From contig NC_012871.2 in the NCBI RefSeq assembly GCF_000003195.3, positions 54,799,802-54,863,801 on the forward strand: a DNA stretch of 64,000 bases, written 5' to 3'. A model generated the notes under the pieces. The model had not been told where the DNA came from. It searched no databases and was given only the letters and a program-made list of their open reading frames with translations. Below, piece by piece: positions 11,701 through 23,120 of this stretch. How positions within the stretch are numbered: the first letter of the stretch is position 1; each line of letters begins with the position of its first letter. The translations under genes were made by a program, and so were the position numbers. The stretch comes from Sorghum bicolor (taxonomy: Eukaryota; Streptophyta; Magnoliopsida; Poales; Poaceae).

Positions 11701-11938
11701 AGAGATTGAAGTCAAGGCTCTCAACTAGCAACACATTTGATATGCTCATGTCATTTGAGATAGCAATTTTACCAAGCCCTTTGACCTTGCCTTTCTTGTT
11801 GTTGTTGCCAAATGTGATAGAATCAAAGCCACCATTTTGATTTGTATCAATTGATTTGAACATACAAGACTCTCCAGTCATATGTTGAGTGCACCCACTA
11901 TCAAGCACCCAATGCCTTCCTCCGGCTTTGTAATTGAC
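8795..11938 (-). CDS. pol: Sirevirus pol polyprotein (PR-IN-RT-RH)
   Basis: One open frame of about 1047 codons. Numbering from the GTG just before the protease motif: aspartic protease DSG at residues 3-5; integrase zinc finger with the His pair near 136-141 and CSAC near 170; catalytic triad D201, D264, E300 with the canonical 35-residue D-E spacing; GVVERKNRT after it; reverse transcriptase with YVDD at 736-739; RNase H-like segment with SDSDYGG and ALSTAEAEY; tail KHIDIRHHF and FTKPLDEKRFC. All expected domains are present and uninterrupted. The frame opens right after a TAG at 11939-11941 and is shifted relative to gag. It ends at TAG; the frame beyond reads on about 14 codons like the normal family tail, so that stop may be a late mutation. 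The enzyme makes and integrates element DNA. Confidence 0.93.
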   Translation of the reverse strand, partial: VNYKAGGRHWVLDSGCTQHMTGESCMFKSIDTNQNGGFDSITFGNNNKKGKVKGLGKIAISNDMSISNVLLVESLDFNLLSIAQLCGLGFKCIFGSDDVEVVSVDGSNLIFKGFRHGSLYLVDFNDSDTHLTLCLISKSSLGWLWHKRLGHVGMKQLNKLLRHDLVRGLKDVTFEKDKPCSACQAGKQVGNAHPKKSEMSTSKAFELLHMDLFGPTTYTSIGGNKYGFVIVDDYTRYTWVFFLYDKSDVCDLFKSFVKRVQNEFETTIKKIRSDNGSEFKNTRIEELCDDLGIGHQFSPTYTPQSNGVVERKNRTLIDMARSMLSEYNVSHSFWSEAINTACYCSNRLYCHGKLGKTPYELLNGRKPNITYFRVFGYKCYILKKGTRLSKFEKKCDEGFLLGYSTTSKAYRVWNLASGTLEEVHDVEFAETEGSQSEAQNLDNVRGDQLADAMKNMDVGDIRPRQVDDDSDIHMINQEVQIDANQASTSGSHDDDQNQNQASGSNQLPILQPTSIARDHPLDQVIGGIQSGVQKRSRLASFCEHYSFVSFEEPKKIEDAWKDSDWVNAMHEELNNFTRNQVWELVERPKNYNVIGTKWVFRNKQDQDGVVVRNKARLVAQGYTQVERLDFGETYAPVARLEAIRILLAYACAHNIKLYQMDVKSAFLNGYINELVYVEQPPGFEDDKKPNHVYKLKKALYGLKQAPRVWYERLRDFLLSKGFKMGKVDTTLFTKKLDNDLFVLQIYVDDIIFGSINQDFCEEFGKMMANEFEMSMIGELSYFLGLQIKQMKDGTFVSQGKYIKDMIKKFGLQEAKPMSTPMGTNDQLGSDASGNMVDQKLYRSMIGSLLYVTASRPDVMFSVCKCARYQASPRESHLKATKRILKYLKGTHDVGLWYPKGSNFELIGYSDSDYGGCKIDRMSTSGTCQLLGRSLVSWSSKKQNSVALSTAEAEYISAGSFCAQLLWMKATLNDFGIKFKNVPLLCDNESAIKMTQNPVQHSRTKHIDIRHHFIRDHQQKCDISIESIGTEDQLADIFTKPLDEKRFC

Positions 11939-11951
11939 CTACAAGACAAGA

Positions 11952-13997
11952 TTAATTCTTTTTAGGTACCCAAACTTGATTGGGTCCTCCAAGGTTAGCA
12001 ACTAAGCTCTTTGGTACCCATATAGCTTTCTTATTTGAGCCCATCCATGGTGCACCAATGAACTTAGCATGAACACCTTTTGTATCCTTAGTAAGTACAT
12101 AGAAAGAATTAAGCTTAATTGAGGATACATTAACTTTGGGTTTCTTTTTCATGCATTGTTGCTCTAAGTGACCAACTTGCTTGCAAGCTTTGTAATACCG
12201 GCCATTGTTCTTCACAAAACTAGTCTTGTGAGGAGCAAAGGCGGCTTTGCCTTTCTTGGGGTTATAGCCCCATCCCTCTTTGTAGAGAGAAACTCTTTGG
12301 CTACCCAAGCACATAGGCAAGCGGTCCTCACCACCATAAGCTTTGGCTAAGGTGTGATTGAGCTCTTTCACCTCCTACTTGATAATTTCATTCTCAACTT
12401 TTAGTGTGGTGTCACAAGTGAAACCATCACCACTAGATGAGGATGATGTAGATGTGCTACATGAATGGTTAGTGGAAGCAACAACAATAGGCTTGCTTAA
12501 GATATCACATGTTAGGCCTATGTTGCAAGTTTTAGCTTTTTCGATTTTAGTTGGCTCATTTTCACATTTGTTAACTAGAGAGGAATGAGCTTCTTCAAGC
12601 TTAGTGTGAGCCTTTTTAAGCTTCTTATGGTCTTCCTTTAGACTCTCATAAGATGCTTTAATCTCATCAAGTTCTTACTCAAGGGTTTTCTTATCCTTAA
12701 GCAAGGCCTTGCACTCCTTTCTAGTTTCTTTATAGTGATGAGTGCAATCTTCTAGCATAGTGATTAGTTCATCTCTTGTTGGTTTGTCATCATCACTATC
12801 ACTATCACTATCATGGTCACTCTCATCATCGGATGATACCTTAGTGGCCTTAGCCATGAAGCATGATGGAGTGTCGAAGATGGAGCTCTTTCCTTGAATG
12901 GCAATGCTAGCATGCGCCTTCTTCTTGGTGGCCTCATCATCACTTGAGGAGTCATCACTATCCCAAGTTGCAACATGGGCTTCACCCTTCTTCTTGTTTG
13001 AGCCTTCCTTCTTTTCTTGCTTCTTCTTTTGCTTCTTTCTTTCCTTCTTGATAGCATCTTCATCATCACTATCATAAGAACACTTGGCGATGAGATGATC
13101 CTTGCTATGGCATCTAAAGCACCTCATGGAATGGTCATTCTTCTTAGAGGAGCTCTTCTTCCTTCTTGCCCGATAGCCCTTCTTCTTCATAAACTTGCCA
13201 AATCTCTTGACAAGAAGAGCTATCTCCTCATCTTCATCACTATCACAAGAGCTTGCTTCTTCTTCACTTGATGATTCTTGCTTAGCTTTGCCCTTGGATG
13301 TGGAGGCCTTGAATGCCACACTTTTCTTCTTCTCATCATCTTTCTTCTCACCATCCTTCTTCTTCTTCTTGATCAACTCATCCTTTTCATCATCTTCTCT
13401 ATAGGCATCATCGGTCATCACCTCTTGAAAGACTTTTTGGGGAGTTGATTCACTAAGAGTTGTCTTGACTAGCATGGTGATCAATGTGTCAAATCTCTTG
13501 GGCAAGCTTCTCAAGAACTTCATAGAGAATTGACTATCCTTCACTTCTTCCCCAAGTGCCTTGAGCTCATTCACAATGACTTGCAACCTGTGAAACATCT
13601 CCGGCACACTTTCATCTTCTTGCATCTTGAAGCTTGAGAACTTCTCTTGGAGGATGTAAGCTTTGGCGGTCTTAGTACCTTTGGTGCCTTCAAATGTTTC
13701 TTCTAATTTTGCCCATGCATCATGAGCAACCTCAATGTTCTTGATTTGCTCAAAGGTCTTGTCACCAAGAGCTTCATGGAGATCACTAATTGCGATGTCA
13801 TTGCATTGAAGCTTCTTTTCTTCAACCGGTGTTGGTGCATTCTCATTTGCAACCTCAAACTTTGTTTCGGTCATCTTCCAAACTTCTCTGTTGATTGACT
13901 TGAGATGGGTGGTCATATTGACCTTCCAATAAGCATAATTTGTGCCATCAAAGTAAGGTGCCTTCTTAGTGTTGTTGATATGTAAACTAAGAGCCAT
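11952..13997 (-). pseudogene. gag: Sirevirus gag with two in-frame stops
   Basis: Starts MALSLHINNTKKAPYFDG at 13997 on the minus strand. The first 440 codons include the capsid-type region with LHEALGDK and VPEMFHRLQ, a Lys/Glu- and Asp/Ser-rich segment, and a CCHC zinc knuckle (CFRCHSKDHLIAKC). A TAA at 12675-12677 ends this stretch. The same frame continues, is cut again by TAG at 12375-12377, and runs to TAA at 11952. A second knuckle-like motif (YKACKQVGHLEQQC) has Tyr where the first Cys is expected. Gag packages element RNA into virus-like particles; this copy probably cannot make the full protein. Confidence 0.88.
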
Positions 13998-14040
13998 TTC
14001 TTCACCGTAGGTTGTTAAGCCTCAAATAAACGATGCCTCG

Positions 14041-14052
14041 GCTCCGATACCA
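14041..14052 (-). promoter_or_regulatory. Sirevirus primer binding site (tRNA-iMet)
   Basis: Reads TGGTATCGGAGC on the minus strand, two bases inside the 5' LTR. The usual copia site complementary to initiator tRNA-Met is TGGTATCAGAGC, so there is one mismatch. It primes minus-strand DNA synthesis. Confidence 0.85.
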
Positions 14053-14054
14053 CT

Positions 14055-15969
14055 TGAAAGGTCCAAATGGCTAGAGGGGGGTGAATAGCCTATTTAAAAA
14101 TTCTACAAACTTCAACTAGACAAGTTGATTAGTAAAACAAATGGCGAAGCAAAACTAGCACTAGCTCAACTAAGCTATGCAAGCCACCTATACAAACTAG
14201 TACAAGGCTAAACACTAAAGCACAACAACAAGAGAAGGCTAGTTACACTCCTAAACAAGAAGACTAAACTAAACAAGCTAAACAACTAGCAAGGTATACA
14301 AGTAAGTAAAGGAGTGGAGAGTGATTGTTATACCAACGTTGTAGAGTAGAGATATACCCAACCAATCACTCACAATCATAAGAGAATCCTCGGTAAGAGA
14401 TGACACAAGATTTTTTACCGAGGTTCACTTGCTTCCCGGCAAGCTACTCCTCGTTGTGGCGATACACCCACTTGATGGATCACGAGCTAATTGGCAATCC
14501 AAAGACAAACCCTCAGCGGGTGTCGCACATCCACTCACAAGATGGGGATCCTCCAAGCCACGAGCAATCCACTAGAGTAGCCAATTGCGATCTCCCACGG
14601 GGAAGGCTCAAGAACCCCTCTCAAATCACTTGGTGAGGCTCGAAACAATCTCCAATCACGAGCTCAACACCACTACTGCTCCAAGCCGTCTAGGGCGTCG
14701 GGAAACACCTAAGAGTAACAAGAAATCTACAGCAAACTCAAGAATAAAGTGCCACTAAATGCAACTCTCAAAGCAATGCACTTGAATCTCACTCAATCTC
14801 ACTAGGATGAGCAAACAAGCAAGGAGATGAGTGGAGGGAGTGTTCTCTAGCTCAATGTATGTCTCAAGTAATCAAATGTGCAAGAGCTGACCTCCCAAAG
14901 CCGGCCACCCTCAATTTATAAGCCCCTCAAAGAAACTAGTCGTTGGCCACTTTCACTGGGCTGAAATCGGGGGCACCGGACGCTACTAAGTGATCACCGG
15001 ACGCTCGACCCTCAGCGTCCGGTGCTCAAGGATAGGCCACGTGTCCTCTTTGAATCCCGCATGTCAGATCCTAACGGTCACCTGCGGATCACCGGACGCT
15101 CTGTAGGTCTACACTGGATGCGTTCGGTGCACACCGGACTCATGCGCAGAGAGTTCCGCAAACCTGCGGGTCACCGGACGCTGAGCACCGGTAGCGTCCG
15201 GTGCTCACTAGACCCATGTGCAGAGAGGGTTGCAAAAACCCCTCACACCGGACGCTAACCACCGGATGCTCTCAGAGTGCGTCCGGTGCTCAACCCTAGT
15301 AGGGTCAAACACACCGGACTCTGAGGCCAGCGTCCGGTGCCTCCGCACTCAGCGTCCGATGAGTGTTTCTCAGAGAGAAAACACTTCCGCGACTTCTCCA
15401 AATTTCCCACCGGTACAATAGAAAATATACACTTATTTTTCTCAAAAGCGCCGAATCCCGCCGAGTTTGCGAGGCGGGAGGGAGAGGGGAACCCAAACCC
15501 CTCTCAACGCTAGGAACTCTACCTCCTTTGCAAATGTGCTAACACCAATAAGTGTCCACCACCAAAGTGCAAGTGTGTTAGCTTGTCACAAACATTTTCA
15601 CTAAAGGAGTTAAGTTAGCACTTTACTAGATCCTAATGCATATGCTCAAGATGTGGACCTAGTAGCACTTGATTCGAGAGATGACCGTGATTTCCCCTCT
15701 TGATAGTCGGCTATCTATCCTAAACACGGTCAATCACTTCTCTACTCATCTTAGACCGGCAAAAGTAAAACCCTATGTTTATACCTTTGCCTTGATCACT
15801 TTGCTCCTCGTCTATCACCATGGTCTTCACTTTATGCTTCATCCCTTTGTGATCATGTGGCCACCATGCACCTTCATCACATGTGTTGCTATGCCTAACT
15901 CAAATCACTTAAACACAAGGCATTAGCAACTTGGTGTCATTAATTACCAAAACCAAACTTGGGCTTTCA
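14055..15969 (-). repeat. Sirevirus 5' LTR (right copy)
   Basis: Partner of 5754-7670, with the same TG...CA ends and the CACCGGACGCT palindrome cluster at about 14970-15360. Substitutions between the copies are scattered. Confidence 0.93.
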
Positions 15970-15974
15970 ATGAT

Positions 15975-16711
15975 CCTGATTAACTAAGCAAACTAGAATT
16001 GAAAGGAAAAGGATAACTACCAAGTTTACCTCTTGGCAAGACGTTCGGTGTTTTTAAGTCCTCCGAACGGAACTCTCCGTTTTCTCAGTCGTCCTGGGAT
16101 TCGCTATGTGGCGTAGTCAGTGATTTCGGCGGCGCCTCTTCTTCGTGTATAACTATCTTCTCTCTCCACACCTAACTCGGTGCTATGGTCTCCTCAGGAC
16201 AGTTCTGTTCAAGCTGTATGTCTTCAGACCTTACCACTTCTCCTTCGTAGTCTACCCATCCATCCTTGATGATTTGCCTCCTCTGGTTTCAGTTGCGTCG
16301 TCTTCTTCAGAGGAAAGTGTATGTGGACTTCTCCGGTTCCAATATAGATGATGGCTTTGATAGTGTTGAGGAACGGTCTTCCAAGGATGGTGGGTGGATC
16401 ATACTCGTCTTCTCCCATGTTAATGACCTAAAAATCATCTGGAGCTGAATATATATTGGTTGTAGGGGCATGGTTCCATGCAAGAGCTGATAAGTGACTG
16501 CAGTCATTATGTTGTCGTCAGATCCGGTGTCATAGAGTGTCTTCTGAAAAGAGTATCCATTGATTGTGCATTCGATGCTTGGAACACCAGGGTCGTCCTT
16601 CTTGATCAGGAAAGGCGACTTGAGTCGACGATCTTGACCTCCTCCGACAAGGATCCAGTGTTTTAAGTCTTCTAGACAAGACTTCTCAGCATCTTCGTCC
16701 TTTAGGTGCAT
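15975..16711 (-). pseudogene. E1 protease remnant, frameshifted
   Basis: Minus-strand frames at 16307-16711 and 16224-16418 are pieces of a Ty3/gypsy aspartic protease. The first carries IECTINGYSFQKTLYDTGSD, with the catalytic Asp-Thr-Gly. The second, in another frame, carries PPTILGRPFLNTIKAIIYIG, the family's C-terminal ILGRPFL motif. A frameshift lies between them at roughly 16310-16420. The Sirevirus cut this region at 15970 and the Tekay-like solo LTR lies just upstream (16764). No reverse transcriptase follows. Confidence 0.8.
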
Positions 16712-16763
16712 TATTTAATTAGGTGTGGCCCTTGACGTCTGCACCTCTTGATACGGTGTTACC

Positions 16764-19700
16764 TGTAACACCCTAGGTGTTAAGCATGCATTTAGTCCCC
16801 TCACAACATGCATAAGCATCCTCATCAATCATAAGCATCATGAGCATGACACTCTTGTCAAATTATGATTTTATGTGCTTCATTTCATGTGTTTTAAATA
16901 TGATAAAAATATGATACCTACTTCTAAAATTGTGAAAAATTCAAATTAGGTTGATTTATGTGTGAGAAGAATTTAGAATATTTTGTGCAATTTTTGGAGC
17001 TATGGAATTTGAGAAATGGGATTTATACAAAAATATCCAAAAAGAATTTATTTAAAACCTAGAACTGAGTTTTAACTTGTAATTCAAATTCTGTTTGGAA
17101 TTTGGTCTTGCTTGTTAAAGCAAAGTGGTAGAGTTTTTGTTTTGGAACAACTTTGTTTTTGGGAGCAAGAGGTGAAAATGATTTTAAATTGGTCCAAATG
17201 AATTTAGAAAGAATTTGGAGAAAAGAAATTAAAAAAAAAGGGAAAGGGGGCAGGCGCTGCTGGGCCGACCCGCCTCCCTTCTGGCCCAGCTGGGCAGCGC
17301 GGCCCGCTCCCCCTCCCCTCTCTCCCGCGCGCGCGGCGCCCGCCTTGCTCCACCCGGCGCCGGCCACGTGGCGGCCGTACGCCGGCGTTGGACGCGCCGC
17401 GGCCGGCCTCCAACCCCCCCTGGTCGGGACGCCGGCGCTGGCTCCCAGGCCATTTCGTCCATCCTGTCTCCCCCGCTCCCTCCTTCTCCTTCCTCCGCTC
17501 AAACCGCGCCGCAGCAGCCGCTCCTCCGCGCGCCATTGCCGGAAAGAGCTCCGCCGCTCGTCGCCGGCCGCACCAGAGCCTCAAGCTCGATGCCGAGAGC
17601 ACCAGGGCACTCGCCGTCGCTAGGGTAAGCTCGTGCGAACGCTCTACCGAGGTGAGAGTCCGTCGAGCGCCATGAATCGCTCGCCGGAGTTACCCCGAGC
17701 TCGCCGGAGTACTCCGCCGCGGTGGATCTAGCGTTTCCCTGCGTCCTTTCGCTCGTTCTTTGTTGCGCTAGGTCGGAAGGAAGGTGAGGAAGCTCGGAGA
17801 GGCGTTTGCGCACGCTCTACCGCGCCGGAGCAGCCTGGCCACGGCGAGCAGCGCCGCCGTGCCGCCATGCATGCTCGCCGGAGGTGTTCCGGCCGTCCTC
17901 TGGTCGATCCAAGGGTACCGCTGGGCGCGTCTTGCTGCGGGGAGCACGTTGGTGCTCACCCCGTGGCCGGAGACCTCACCGCCGGCGAGATCCGCTCGTA
18001 GGAGGTGAGCTCCCTCTCGGTCTCGCTGACTGGTGGGGTCGGGGACCCACTGTCAGTCGCAGGGGTACCCCGGTGGGTGTAGATCTGGGTGAGCGTAGCG
18101 TTTTTCGTCGGTTTTCTTGAAAAAGTGTTTTCCAGAAATTGATTTAAAGTTTGTAAAATCTATATCTTGAGTTCTACAGCTCCAAATTGAATGAAATAAA
18201 TTTTGGTGTGTTCCTTATTTCCAGATCTGTATCCTAGTATGATTGCATGTCATGTTTGAGTAACTTTTCTGTGTAAGAATAATTAATCCATGTTTTTGTT
18301 AAACTTGGAAAATGCATAGTAAATGAAATATGGCTCAGAAAAATGTGAGACTTGTTTTGCTGGCTCTGCATGTGTGTTTACTCACTGAGAAAATATTGTT
18401 ACATATTATTTGGTGTATAAATGAAATTATGGTAAATTAAATGCTTGCATGGCAGTGGTTTATGATTTTTAATAATTAATTGGATCATGCAATAAATCTG
18501 GAAAATTTTGTGGGTATTTCTTATGATATTAGACAAATTGTAAAAATATGAAATCTGTTGTTTGACACTTATATCACAGTAGGGTGATTATACTTACTTT
18601 ATTACTTAATCTTGTGATTTTTGTGGTTCAAAATAAGTAACCAAAAATTATGAAAAATTTACAGTGGACTTTGTGATTAACTAGTAGTCTCCTGTAATTT
18701 TTCTGGAATTTATTGATGAACAGAATTGCATGTGATTTTTAATGGGCTTAGAAATGAATAAAGAAAATTTTGAATGGTTGTGTATATGGGTTGAATGGAT
18801 TAAGTTGGGTTTGGTGTATCTTTGAAGCATCATGTAGGTTGCTGATGTCATTTGAAAAATAATTATAGAAGAGAATGTAATAGATGTTTGATTCGATTGT
18901 TTATTCTTGGATAATGTTGACTACCTTGTAATGAGCATGATCAAGTGCATTACCTATGCATCATAACATGACTCTTTTGGTACTCTCTCGTATAAGCATC
19001 CACTCGGGCATCCCGCACCCCACTCATGAGCATATATGCATCATACAGGCTCGCAGGAGAACGAGGTGGGAACCCAGGAACCCGAGGAGCTTCAGGAGCA
19101 GGAACCTCCGGAAGCACAAGAGCCCGGAGAGGAACTGCAAGAGTGCCCGGATCACCGACCCAGCACGTTTGAGAAAGGCAAGCCCCGGAGCATTCTAAGT
19201 CTCCCTATTCTCGCTAACTTATATAAAGTGCTATACTTATTCTATTATATTGCATATTACGTGATAGGAGTTGCCTGATACCGTTGCTGCATATGTACTC
19301 CTTGTTATCCCTACTCGTTATCTACCTTGTCCTATGTAGATAGGCGCGGAGTCTATGCTTAGCTTGCTTAGTCCGGTAGAAGTCGGGTGATGTCCTGTCA
19401 CCTGCGAGATATAGGTGAATACCGGCTTGATTAAGCAGTGGTTGCTGGGGAAAGAAATAACCAAGTGTGGAAAGTAATTGGAGACCGGGCAGGGTCTTAT
19501 GGTGGGTTGCCCATAGTGCCCCTGCCTGTGTCGATTAAGGACCGATCGTTGACGGCCCTCTTGTCATGTTGAACGCATGCCCCACACTTAGCTGGAAGGA
19601 TAAGTCGTTCCGACCGCGAAGCCTGAACACTATCCGGGCCGGGAATCGAGCCGCCATGCGCTGTATTGGTGGTGGTTGAGGAGAACGACGAGGGCGCGGC

Positions 19701-20679
19701 GCGCAACCTTGGTATACCTTGGATACCTCGGTCGCCGGAACGGTCCTCGGGTACTGGCGGTGCCTGCCGAACCCGCGAATTGGTCCTGGATAGTGTAATA
19801 CGGTGATCTGTAGCTCACTTGATCAGTGAGTGTGGTTTGTGTGGGGAATAACTCGCCAGCTGGTTAGAAATCGATTCGAATCGCCATCGCTCCTGGATAG
19901 TGAGCACTTGACATGAGCTTCGTCCTCGTAGTAAGGACTATGGAACACTTGGGTTATAATGAAACGGGTTTATGACTGCTGTGATAAGGTACTATCATAG
20001 TCTCATACTTGCTTGTAATAGCACAGGAGCAAACCTAGATAATAGACAATGATACTTTCAACTTGAGCAGATTAAAAGAAGAAAAGAATTATGTAGGTTC
20101 GGATAATGAAACCTTGCGGTCTTTGCAAAATGGTTGTCAGCTACCCCACTAAATAGCCTTCATGATCCTTGATGAGTCTTTATTTAAGTTTATGGCGGGT
20201 AAGTCTAGCTGAGTACATTCTCGTACTCAGGGTTCTATTCCCATGTTGTTTTGCAGATGGTCAAATGTACTATGGTTATTGCATCTTCTGTCTGTACCCA
20301 GCTATGGGTGATGAATAGACCAAGGGCGATGGTCACTCCGTCTCTTCTTTTGCTTTTGTGGGAATGACCGAACTATGGCACTGTATCGGACTTATCGCGT
20401 GTGTTGTATTTTCGAACTATGAAGCTTCCGCTAATTGAAGAACTTGGTTTGTAATAACTTTAAGCACTCCGATGTATTTATGAATGTTGTAATCTGGATG
20501 AGATTGTGGATGGCGACCGCTAAACTTATTACGATCTTGGCTGTATATGTGATGTGTGGTTTGAAATCCTTCGAGATTTCACGGACTACCGGGATTATAT
20601 GGGCTTAAGCGTGATAGTTCGACTATGCAAATGGTCACTATTAGGCTTAATCTCTTATAATTTGGTCGGTTCTGTTACA
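16764..20679. mobile_element. Tekay/Del-like solo LTR, 3.9 kb
   Basis: Begins TGTAACACCCTAGG and ends CGGTTCTGTTACA. The flanks 16759-16763 and 20680-20684 are both TTACC, a perfect 5-bp TSD. No gag-pol lies between, so it is a solo LTR, left when the two LTRs of an element recombine. Size, terminal sequence and a GC-rich segment (about 17240-18020) in an AT-rich body suggest a large-LTR chromovirus such as Tekay/Del; the lineage is from memory of such ends, not from coding evidence. Frames in the GC-rich part are compositional. Confidence 0.85.
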
Positions 20680-20684
20680 TTACC

Positions 20685-22608
20685 CATGTTCTTCGTTTGC
20701 CCAGTAGTTCGAAGTGCGGTGTTGGCAATATCCTGCTCAGTGTGTTTGTGCTCGTAGATCCAGGTCCTTCACTTGGTGGAGTCTGGGCATTGTAAAACTC
20801 CTCCATGTTTTGCTTGAAGTGTACCTATTCATAGAGACAAGGCAGAGATCAAGTGTATGGGCCCTGTTGGTGGAAAACACGAACAGAACCAAAAGTGTAT
20901 TTGTTCTTCTCTAACCTTAAGCATAGTGAGCAAGACAAAGTTGATTGATCATGAGTGTAGCATTTGTTAGATCAGATGGCTCAACTTAATGGAAAGATAA
21001 TCTATCTATATTTATGTTTTGTTTATATCTTCCAAAGATTGAATGTGCAACATATTAGCTTATATGATTAGGAGTGTGGGATCATGAAGGTAGTACTAAG
21101 AACAAAGATTAAAGGACTAAACATGCTGAATTAATTGGGCTGGTTAATTTGGAGCTACAAATCATACATGTTTGTCTCTTTTATTCATGTGTATGCCAGA
21201 ACCAAGGAGAAGCTTATAAAAGTGATAGTCAAGTACCTTAAGGTATTACCTTACTTGAAGAGTGATGGTATAATATCACCTTGTGGAAGCTTTCCTTTCT
21301 TAGCGGTTGTGCATCGTGTTTGTGGCACCCTCCATAGATCATCTCTTTATGATGAATGAGCTATGTCCTTCTTGTGCAAATTGTTAAACTTCATGTATCT
21401 CCTTTATCTCCAATGAGCTTGTATCTCAAGATTTCCCAGGTTGATAATGAAAGTTTTCCTACAGGGGTTAGTCCGACAAAATATACCAATGTCTACTCAG
21501 GCAGTTTTTAGTTCAGTAACCAAACTAGACTCCATGTCTAATCAGATTAAGGAAAGCTATTTAACCTAAGCACCACGCTTAATTTAAAAGCCAATAGAAG
21601 TATGTACAGTACTTCCAAACTAACACTTACTAGGATAAACATAGGTAGCATGATGGCTTTTATAGAGATCTACTCAAGTGGAGATGAAGTAGTGTGATTA
21701 GTATTTAACAAATTGAGCATGTCTCAAAGGTAAGGACAACCAACATAGCAACATGGCAAAGGATATTTTTATGTGAAGTACTCCCCCAAGCTTGAATTTT
21801 GCAAAATTCAAGTTTGGATGAATTTAATTCAATGTTGTATGATGATTGGTTGGACATACCTTGTGCTTGTCATTCATCCGATCTTCTTGCTCTAATCCTG
21901 GAAAGATTAGTGACAAGAATACCCGAAGGAATATTTTTACAATTATCCTTATATGCTTACTACACAAGGTAATGTTGCAAATAATTAAAAGTTGATGTTA
22001 CGATCTGATCAGTGCTTGTTTTAGGACACTAAGCTTGTCCTTGGGAAACCATCAATCAACTCAACGAGATCTGTAATATTTATTATAGACATATGCATCG
22101 ATAACCACCCTTTTAAAGTTGTTATAAATAGAAAGGAAGAGGGGGTTGGAGATCTCAAATGTGGTAAGGTTGGAGAGACCAATTGATTGGGGAGATGTTT
22201 TATATGAGCAAGGACTTGGTGAGGTATTTATGAAATAACTTCCATGCTCACTGTTGTTTCTCTCATTCTCAAACTCCAAGGATGATTCTTCATGAATGCT
22301 AAAAATTCCTCTAGGATTGTCTCTCAAGTTTGTTTTATCTATCCATTCAATGGTGATAGCACATGGATTTTTAATGCCCTCTAGCCATTAATGTTGCTCT
22401 TCTCGATCCTCCTTGTGGTCTTGGTGACTCTTATGAATGGGATGTCTAGAGAGATTCATAGGATCATCGGGAGGTTCAAGAGAAAGAGCATAGTAGAAAT
22501 TATTAAGCACAAGGATGGGTTGGATAGCCGAATCATGGGATTGAAATGTTTGCAAATTGGGTATTGAAACTTCCTTTACTCGTCTGGGAGATGATTCCTT
22601 CTCTATCT
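20685..22608 (-). other. E1 internal region, decayed gag part
   Basis: E1 sequence right of the solo LTR. It should hold the rest of gag, but no long frame survives; a short minus-strand frame at 22061-22327 has no recognisable motif. A polypurine-like tract lies at about 21778-21794 (AAGCTTGGGGGAGTAC on the minus strand). The rest, including AT-rich stretches near 20990-21130 and 21540-21780, shows nothing I can assign. Confidence 0.5.
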
Positions 22609-22998
22609 CTAGGATTTTTCTATGAAGACTAGTGCAAGAAGGATGTCCACGAATGAAGACATACCTTCCTTTACTAACAGATAAAGAAAGACTCTACCAA
22701 AGGTTATATGATTAAGACCAATGTGAAAAGTTCGAGAAAAAATATGGTCTTGTAGGGCTAGGTTTAAACCAGAATTTATAGAAAAGTTAGAAGATTCCCT
22801 AAGTGTAGCTAGAAGTTCATTATCTTCTTGATTAAAAGATAGGACTTCAGCTATAGTAAAGGGTTGGTTTTGACCTATTGCAATCAACTCCGGACACAGA
22901 TCATAATTAGGGGCAGGACTTGTTGACTCCCATGGTCTATGGCTGGTCTCCGAAGGTGCAAAGAATTCAATAATAGGTATGGAATTTGAGTTATCCAT
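22609..22998 (-). pseudogene. gag: E1 gag N-terminal remnant
   Basis: Minus-strand frame of 130 codons starting MDNSNSIPIIEFFAPSET at 22998; the open frame extends upstream into the primer binding site and LTR, so I take this internal Met as the start. The stretch NYDLCPELIAIGQNQPF matches the N-terminal pattern of plant Ty3/gypsy gag proteins. It stops early at 22609 with no capsid core, so the gene is broken. It lies about 100 bp downstream of the primer binding site, where gag is expected. Confidence 0.6.
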
Positions 22999-23094
22999 AA
23001 AGATGAAAAAAATAAAAAGATAAAAGAACAAAAGTATAAAAGTATAATACAAGATAATAGCAAGACTAAAAGTTATCTCAGCAAACCGTCTTTC

Positions 23095-23112
23095 TCCCTG
23101 GCAACGGCCCCA
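23095..23112 (-). promoter_or_regulatory. E1 primer binding site (tRNA-Asp type)
   Basis: Reads TGGGGCCGTTGCCAGGGA on the minus strand, eight bases from the LTR. It differs at two positions from TGGCGCCGTTGCCGGGGA, the tRNA-Asp complement used by Athila elements and seen intact in E2. Confidence 0.8.
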
Positions 23113-23120
23113 GAAATGCT

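Larger units (their letters stand above)
5754..15969 (-). mobile_element. Sirevirus (Ty1/copia, Opie/Ji-like), full length
   Basis: LTRs at 5754-7670 and 14055-15969 (about 1.9 kb each) begin TGAAAGGTCC and end GGGCTTTCA. The flanks 5749-5753 and 15970-15974 are both ATGAT, a perfect 5-bp TSD. The gene order on the minus strand is gag, protease, integrase, RT, RNase H, which is the copia order. Between pol and the 3' LTR lie several extra polypurine tracts, a recognised Sirevirus trait. The LTRs differ at only a few bases per hundred, so the insertion into E1 is fairly recent. There is no envelope-like gene. Confidence 0.95.

Noticed and set aside
6101..14636. Matching 78-codon plus-strand frames at 6101-6337 and 14400-14636, and 85-codon frames at 7370 and 15669
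   Set aside because: They sit at equivalent places in the two Sirevirus LTRs and are antisense to the element. Copy identity explains them.
17059..18120. Many long overlapping frames on both strands in a GC-rich region
   Set aside because: They lie within the Tekay-like solo LTR. High GC removes stop codons, and the frames are Arg/Pro/Ala-rich on both strands, as expected from composition.
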